This document shows, piece by piece, positions 57,218 to 64,000 of a DNA stretch of 64,000 bases (within the stretch, counting starts at the first letter, position 1; the number at the start of each line of letters is the position of its first letter). Source of the stretch: Gymnopilus junonius (taxonomy: Eukaryota > Basidiomycota > Agaricomycetes > Agaricales > Galerinaceae). The translations under genes and the position numbers were made by a program. Where the stretch lies: NCBI GenBank assembly GCA_015501075.1, contig JADNYJ010000082.1, positions 62,001 to 126,000 on the forward strand. The letters run 5' to 3'. The notes under the pieces are model-generated. The model searched no databases. It saw only the letters and a list, made by a program, of their open reading frames with translations, and was not told the DNA's origin.

Positions 57218-60200
57218 CTTTAATCAGAATTGTATGAACTATCATCTTCAACAGCTACTCCATAAATGTCATCTAGTTCATCATCCTCAGCACTTGAGTT
57301 TCCCTCTTTCTTGCTATTTTCTTTCTCATCCCAGCTTGCATGCACCAAGAAGTTGTCAGTCAAGTAGATGTCATGGTTGGAGCCACTGACTAAATGATTG
57401 TCACTAGGATCATCCTTGTTGACTTCATCTTTCATGGCTGGATTACCATCTGACTTTGATGATTGGGAAGAAGAATTGGTGCTGTCAGTTTTGGAGGTGC
57501 CTGAGGTCATTCCATCACTAGACTGGGATGAGTTCTGCTCAGAGTCATCTTCTGCCTGTACTTGAGCTTGGATACCTGCAACAACATCTGCTTAGGCTGT
57601 GGATTTGTGGATAAAATCATTGACCTTGCCATCATCCAACTGCTTGTAACCTTCACTAATTGGTTGATTGCTGCATGATTTAAAGTTTGTCCAGAGCAGA
57701 ATAGATGCAAATTTTCTTCCTTATACAAAGTAAGGAGTACTCAGAGTTCATCACAAAGATGTGGGGATGAATGAGTTTTGCCATGATTTTTCAGAGAGAA
57801 TGCTGTTTCAATCTCTTTCTTGATTTACAAGAAATGATTGACATTTGGTGAGACTGTACTATGGTAAAAGTTGTCATTGAAATCACCACCTGCTCTCTTT
57901 ATCATATCCTCCAGCCAGCAATTATAATGCTCTTGAAGTAGGTCAGCTTTGATCCACTTACCAAGCTCTCCAGTAATGTTGACAAGCCAGTTGTTGAGTA
58001 CAGCATCTTGTAGATCTTTCAATGCTTCATATTTCAGAAGACAGTAAACTTCTAGAAGATAGTTCACATAGTTCTGATGAGATGATCCAGCAAAAACAAA
58101 AATCCAGATCTGCAATATTTTTCTGAGAATGCATAATGAATGGACTTGGCTCTTTTACCTTTATAATCTTGAAGACATGGTCAATGTCACCCTCTGGAAC
58201 TGCATATGTTAGTTCAATCCACCACCCAAAATCTGGAGAGAAAGAATACTATTTGCAAGAAAATGATCTCTATCAAAGTCATTAGCCTCCTTATGAATTT
58301 TTGGTACTTTTTCACTTGGAAGGGTCAGAGTCAGAGAATTGGAATTGTCTGTGACACCACCTGCTTCCACACCATAATTAACACCCATTGTATGGGCAGG
58401 ACCAAAGACAATCTTCATAGTAGCTGGTGCATTGTTTGATTCCACCAGAGATAGTGTCTGCTCATGTGTATCCTGGGATGCATACTGCTTGGCCAAATCA
58501 CTAGCTTGGCCCAGGAGTGAGTCAAGCAAAGGAAGTTGGCCTTCTTCCACCAGCTTACTGAAAAGTGAGAGAAGGTCTGGCTTGGCATCAAGTGACATCC
58601 TTTGAATGTTAAGGGTTAACTGGAATCATTTTATTGTAAGAGAATGACACAGAAACTTACCTCCAGCAGTCAAGAACCTGAGCCTCCCAGATCAAAGTCA
58701 TGCTTCTCACAGTGGTATAATAATTGCAACTGCTGAGGTTGGTAGGTCATTTAAAATCAACTGCATTTGAACTCTGAGAAAGTGATGATGGGTCCTTTGA
58801 GGTTGAAGGTCTATAATGGTTTGCAGTAATTAAGTTGATCATAGTTGCCTTCATATGCCAAATTTCAGGGGTTACAATGCAATTCTGGAAGGATTTGAGG
58901 TTATCAGGAATAGAGCATAGATACTTCTGGAGATGAAGCATGGTCAATAAGAGGTGCCATCTCCATGGACCAGGAAAGAAGTTTGTTGGCTGCCTTGGAG
59001 TCAACTCCTATTTGTTTGTCAAAGTCCTCAATTGCTCTCACCATTCCTTGAATCTTAGTCTCCCATTCAGCATTAGTTCCCAATGGTTGTACAACTGTCT
59101 TCTGGCCTTCATGCATATGGTGCTTAGCAATAGACTCAGAATGAAATTTGGTTGAGATTTCCTTGGATAAATAGTTAAGTTCTGGAATGTAATCAACAAG
59201 AATATGGACCCAATTTAACATCTGAACTGCATGAACATGCATCCAATCTATATCCATTCTGAGACTCTCAACAGTCATTGTTATCCATTTCTTCTGAGTG
59301 ACATATTGTAGATGGCTCTTCAAATCAAAAGTGCCAGGTTTGCAGTTGTTAAGGCAAATGGCTGTTCCAGCAGTACTGACCTTGAGGATGCTCTGACATG
59401 CAATGCCTCCTTCATAGACTAGGCAATATTCCTCCACATTGTTAAGGACTAGATTTTCACCTCAGCTAGTGGCATCCTTTACAGCATCTTATAAGATAGC
59501 AAGGCTGGACACTGTTATAGAATTGAGGGCCTTATGAACAGTTGCAGTATTTACAACATTGGCAAACCAGCTATAGATGCACTTGACATTGACATGAGAT
59601 TTTGCCACAAAATGCCATATGCCCAGTGCCATAGCTAGATCTCCATTGGCATAATGATTGCATGCAAATATAAAAGAACTGATGGTGCCAACTTGAACCT
59701 AGGCAACACACAGTCAATAAAAACTCATCTGCAAAGAAAGGAATACTTACAATTGGATGTGGGCATCACTTTTTGAGAATCACAACACCATTCTTTTGGT
59801 TCCCAGCCATAGCCTCCATCAGATGCCAAGTGACAGGTGCATGGTCTTTGTACTTCTCAGATAGTCCAGTGATGCTAAAACCTGCCAAAGCTTCCCAAGT
59901 AATAAGATTGGTACTTCCTGCAGGATGTCAGCCATTAGTTGAAGCATGAATATGACTATTACCCTCTTTCAGAGTCAATTTATGAATTTCTTGATGGACC
60001 TGATCAGTGACAAGGTTTGTTGCCCAGGTTAACAAAGAGGGGCAGGCTTGTGAAATATCAGCAGGAGATACAAAGGGTGAGAATGATGCATGACATTCAT
60101 GGTAATGCTCTGACCTTGAGGATGGTGCACTGTGCTTGTGTGAATAAATGAGGTCGATGATATCTGACATCTTGACCTTGGTCTTCCCTTGTAGAAACTG

Positions 60201-60491
60201 TGCTATAGCAAGACCATGATGAACACCATGCAGATCCTTTTCAGTTTAAGTGGGATTATAGAAAAGAACCTGTAAGAAGTCACCAATAGAAAAGCTCCAG
60301 TCTACTAAAAGCTCCTCCATTTGTTTGAACTTCTCCTCTAGCTTCTGCACTTCACTTTGTTGTGCTTGAATCAGCTGTGGTTGAGTGCTAGATTCACCTA
60401 AGTTGGAAACAAGTTCAAAGGGAGAGCCAAGAAGTAACAGTGAGCTAGTGGATGTTGTGGTTGCAGGGCTATATGGAGAACACAGGCTCAA
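57218..60491 (-). pseudogene. DUF6589-domain protein
   Basis: From the start at 60491 (MSLCSPYSPATTT) a coiled coil leads to WSFSIGDFLQVLFYNPT. After a TAA where CAA is likely, the text continues KVKMSDIIDLIYSHKHSAP, PSLLTWATNLVTDQVHQEI and, in later exons, KSHVNVKCIYSWFANVV. SLRMDIDWMHVHAVQM is near 59250. The conserved core includes MKIVFGPAHTMGVNYG (about 58420-58370), IHKEANDFDRDHFLANS, IWIFVFAGSSHQNYVNYLL and WIKADLLQEHYNCWLEDM (about 57920). An acidic tail ends at about 57220. DUF6589 proteins are abundant in mushroom genomes and suspected to be transposon-encoded; their activity is unknown. Stops and frame changes mark this copy as damaged. Confidence 0.82.
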
Positions 60492-61928
60492 CAGAGATTC
60501 AGCAGAAGTAGCTGAAGTAGGGGTTCTCTAGGATAAAAATGGCAGGGTATGTGTTGGTATTTCTAGGACCTAGATTGTGGGCATTTTCTTCCATAAAGTA
60601 TGATGTATTAATAAAGTAACAACAAGAATTTTGGTGATAGAAAGGAAGAAATGAGCATAAACATGTCAAGAGTAGCAGGAGGAAGAGGAATATTGACATA
60701 ACACATATTGAAACTCCAAAGATTACATAAACATTTTCCAGTGCAGTTTTGGGGGTGCAGTAAACAAAGGACTAGACAGGGAGTGCATGCAAGCTTCAAA
60801 TACATCAAAAAATGACTCATTAAAGATGACTCAATAATGGAATAAAGGCTTGAAGACTTGAAGATGAAAGACAACTTGATAAAGGCAGCTCAGAACCAGT
60901 TTGACAATGAATTAGTAAGCTGTTCATAAATGGGTACTCAGTACTGTGGCACAAGCTAGCCAGGAAGACATCAAAAGACAATGACAACTTGACAGGCAGC
61001 TCAGAAAACATTGAAAGATGATTCAATGATGGCATTCTCTAGTCTTTTGTCTTTATTACCCTCCTGTACAATGCTCAATTGACATGCTATGATATACCAA
61101 ATTCTTGTGCAGTTGCTTCACTGTCAGTATACAGTACTAAAATGCTCAATTTGTCACCCCCTCTGACCTGTGACTGACCAAACCACTTTTTCATTTCATC
61201 AAATTACCAAATTTGGATGTTTTTGATGGATTTGTAAGTGAATTTGGGCTCTGGAAGCCCATTCCAGGTGATTTTTTTGAGATTTTGGCATGACCACCAC
61301 CAAATTTCATCATTGTAGGGAGGCCTGTGACATGTGACTGATGAATTGAGTGTTTTAGTACAGTATCAATGGTAATTATGACTCATAATTGCTCTCTTTT
61401 TCCTTCACAGTGGTAATTATTCTCTTAGTTTCTTCTGACTGTAAGTGCACAATGAATGAATATGGCATAGAAAGGTCACTATGGTACAAGTAGTTGAAGA
61501 AATGTAGAGTAATAATCAAGAGCAGATGTTCAAACTGCACCTTGGTTTGGTGGGCTAATTCTTCCTTCAGTTTGCCAGCTGTCTGCTGTGGGGTCACCTC
61601 TTGTTAAATGAGGCTGTATCTTGTCACTTTAACTTGATCAGAGCACAGTGCATCACTGTGGTCAGCCTCATATGTACATATACAACTCATCAAGGAGATA
61701 ATGTATCAATGTATTGTTCTATTGTGGCTTGTCGGATACTGCAGATAAGCTAATCACTTCACAGAAAGAACTCACTTGTTCTCCCTGTGCCCATCCACCC
61801 CACTACCTGATCTGAGCAAGTGTCCACCTCTTGCTATCTAGAGCAAACATGAATCTGTGGTGAGCTCTGCCATAGTGATAGCAATGAGTTGTGAATTACT
61901 CAGCACCAGGGATCCCAGCAGTACTTTT
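60492..61928. other. CpG-poor repeat region, no supported gene
   Basis: The part near 61150-61370 is a diverged relative of the 5463-6132 element and its right flank (shared GTGACTG...AGTACAGTAT). No gene recognised elsewhere. Confidence 0.45.
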
Positions 61929-63538
61929 CAGTCCCCCTACCATTCCTATAGGACTGGCCTGAGTCCTATAGGATTCCTGTAGGATTGGGGCCAAAACAGA
62001 ATTCTGAGAGCAGTCCTACAGGAATCCTATAGGATTCCTGTAGGATTAGGCCCAAACCATATCAGAAACAGACTCCCAAGGGCAGTCCTATAGGAATCCT
62101 GTAGGAATGACCCTAGATTATCATATATGAAGAGAACTATACTTGTTATGACATATTTTTACACTAATATACACTTCTTTTATTACTATTCACCTGTTCC
62201 TATGACTACTCTTCATCAGATCCTTCTTCTTCCTCTGTTTCTGTCTCTTCATCACATCCAATATCACCATCTTCTGTCTCCTGGTTTGACTGCTTCTTCT
62301 GCTGCTTCTTGATGGTGTATTTAGTATGATAGAACAGCATAACATGAATAAACCAGTTGAAGTTTTCAGGAGTAATCCATTTGGCAATAGACTGATAGCC
62401 TCCAAGCCATGCATTGAGTTGTTTGCAGACTTGAGTATTGAAGGCCCAGTGACTGTAAGGTTGTCCATTTGAATCATATTCTACAATCACCAAGTTTGGG
62501 GCCACATTGTTTGCTGGAGCAGGATTGCAATAAGTCCAGCAGAGATAATCCTGAAGGTGATGATTGATATAATGGTAGGCATCCACAATAAACTGAGATG
62601 TATGCTTCCATACCTCCCAGCTTCCATTGATGACTGCAGTTGCAAGTACCTGACATGCTTTATCAATGCATATATAGTCAGGCCATGAGTCTTGGGTAGG
62701 ATAAACTGATGCAAGGAAGTTGAGAATGTTGGTTGTTGATTCTGAATGAGCAAATTTGGTCCAAGCAATAACAACACCACAGGGTGCGCAAATTGTTTCA
62801 ACACAGTAATAGCAGCCAGAGCTGAAGTAATTTGGTGGCAAAGAAGGATCGCTAGCAGGATCATCATGTCATTGAGGATTGGGGCCTCAGGATCTTGGTT
62901 ACCAAGCATAGCTTTCAGCTGGTCTCTGGAGAAGTCAGTGGATACCTGACCAGACATTGTGACAGGAGTACTTCCTGAAAGTGTTCCAATCTGTCTGATG
63001 ATCTTGGCAGGCAGAAGTTCCCTCAACACTTCAATTAGTGCAGTTATGCACCAAACACCATGATGCAAGAAGATGGTAGTGTTGATTGCTTAAAGGGCTT
63101 ACATAATATCAGAATAAACTGGTACTAGCTATAGTTAACTTAGTTATACCCTAAATACCCTTAAAATTGATTAAAAAACATCTAAATGGACTCAAAGTGT
63201 TCTAGTCCTATAGGACTAGCAGGGGTTTTTGCATTTGCACTTGTTTTCCATGTGTTTTTAGCTTACATAATATACAGAAAAGTCGGTATTACCTATATTT
63301 AGCTTAGTTATACCCTAAATAGCCATAAACATAGTTAAAACACATCAAAATAACCTAAATAATCCCAGTCCTATAGGGCTACCAGGACCAGTCCTCAGGA
63401 TTGGACCAATTTGGCCCAATCCTGGTCCAATCCTATAGGACTCTGGGCCTCAGCCATCTTAATATGGTGCACTATATGCCCAGTCCTACAGGAATCCTAC
63501 AGGAATGGGCCCCAATCCTACAGGAATTACAGGGGGAC
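61929..63538. mobile_element. CxC6/KDZ-associated element with palindromic subterminal repeats
   Basis: The ends pair imperfectly: GTCCCCCTACCATTCCTATA on the left and, reversed, GTCCCCCTGTAATTCCTGTA on the right. Both subterminal zones (61940-62115 and 63195-63535) hold many copies of TCCTATAGGA, TCCTGTAGGA and TCCTACAGGA palindromes. They frame one minus-strand gene. GATCCCAGC lies outside both ends (61911-61919 and 63551-63559) and could be a target duplication if the element extends about 10 bases further each side, but this is uncertain. Confidence 0.65.
62206..63068 (-). pseudogene. CxC5/CxC6-type cysteine-cluster protein (KDZ-associated)
   Basis: Reading from 63068, a segment with ALIEVLRELLPAKIIRQ is joined by a one-base frame change near 62840 to YFSSGCYYCVETICAPCGVV, whose CxxC pairs form the cysteine cluster. 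DYICIDKACQVLATAV, WKHTSQFIVDAYHYINHH, LCWTYCNPAP and QLNAWLGGYQSIAKWI, NFNWFIHVMLFYHT follow. A Lys-rich then acidic tail ends at 62206. This order matches proteins labelled CxC5/CxC6-like cluster associated with KDZ transposases; a role as a KDZ-linked nuclease-fold or DNA-binding protein is inference. Upstream family sequence is missing, so this is a truncated copy. Confidence 0.75.
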
Positions 63539-64000
63539 AATAAAGACCTCGATCCCAGCTCCTGTAGCCATAGCAAAGATTTGCTTTTGGACAACCTCTG
63601 CAGAGACTGAGTATCCAGGATAGATTGAGCTGCCAGCACTAAGTGTCAGGAAAAGATAATCATCAGGCTGTAAAGATCAGCCAAGCATTATCTCATAGAA
63701 ATTGAGCCATTGGAGGAGGTGAGTGTACATATCAATCTCCTCTTCTTCCTGAGGGTAGATGTTGTAGATGTACCCTATGAAACATTTCATGAAGAGGTGA
63801 ATGCTGAATTTCTTGGTAAGAAAGGAGATAAGAAGCTTACCATTAAGTTGGTGCTTATTGTTTCTCTCCCTTTTCTGTCAGTTCTTATGACTTCATAGAT
63901 TGATCTTGAAGTAATAATTCTTAGTAGGGTTGTCCACTGGTGGTCATAGCAAGCCTGCAGATATAAATTCAAGATTCTTATACTGCAAACTCATAGCTTC
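63539..64000. other. Right window edge, no supported gene
   Basis: A 62-codon plus-strand frame (63710-63898, PYETFHEEVNAEFLGKKG) could be an exon fragment of a gene continuing to the right, but nothing identifies it. Confidence 0.3.

Overview
The window reads as nuclear DNA of a filamentous basidiomycete, most likely an Agaricomycete. Genes carry many short GT-AG introns of about 45-70 bases, and the proteins have fungal architecture (sedolisin protease, oleate desaturase, adrenodoxin-type ferredoxin). The repeat families (KDZ transposons with CxC domains, TET/JBP oxygenase, DUF6589, Helitron, Copia) are those that crowd mushroom genomes. No bacterial operon, rRNA or CRISPR array was seen.

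Layout. 0.0-2.8 kb: a two-exon fungal hypothetical gene, a ~0.9 kb stretch packed with the hexamer AATGAT/ATCATT, and an Spt5/KOW-like gene fragment. 2.9-6.6 kb: repeat debris with a hairpin family, a possible solo LTR, a TIR element and a possible small secreted protein. 6.7-26.6 kb: one decayed Helitron (DUF6570, HUH/Y2 Rep, Pif1 helicase, C-terminal Cys-peptidase-like domain). It is cut in two by a 13,456-bp KDZ DNA transposon at 10468-23923. That transposon has ~360-bp terminal inverted repeats and a 7-bp target duplication (ATCAAAG); removing it rejoins the helicase Walker A region in frame. It carries a TET/JBP-type dioxygenase (decayed), a CxC2-KDZ transposase, a homeodomain-like gene and a Cys-cluster/coiled-coil gene. 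27-33 kb: a small spliced gene and a Ty1/Copia element without a 5' LTR. 34.0-35.1 kb: a long inverted-repeat element.

35.4-51.7 kb is a CpG-rich gene island: a Ser-rich protein (-), a mitochondrial [2Fe-2S] ferredoxin (-), a secreted sedolisin protease (+), a delta-12-type fatty acid desaturase (+), and a hotdog-fold acyl-CoA thioesterase (+). An 888-bp TIR element sits between the last two. 52-64 kb returns to CpG-poor repeats: a 290-bp MITE, a second copy of the 6.2-6.5 kb repeat, a RecQ-like helicase pseudogene interrupted by a hAT-like MITE, a convergent DUF6589 gene, and a CxC6-type KDZ-associated gene in an element with TCCTATAGGA-type subterminal palindromes.

A theme links these regions. 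Many gene-breaking changes in the repeats fit C-to-T loss at CpG (CGA to TGA), and one arm of the 34-35 kb inverted repeat has lost about ten CpGs that the arm next to the gene island keeps. This suggests cytosine methylation of repeats with a boundary near 34-35 kb, in a genome whose transposon carries a methylcytosine-oxidase homologue. All coordinates of spliced genes were worked out by hand; exon-level joins are given only where the reading frame was checked.
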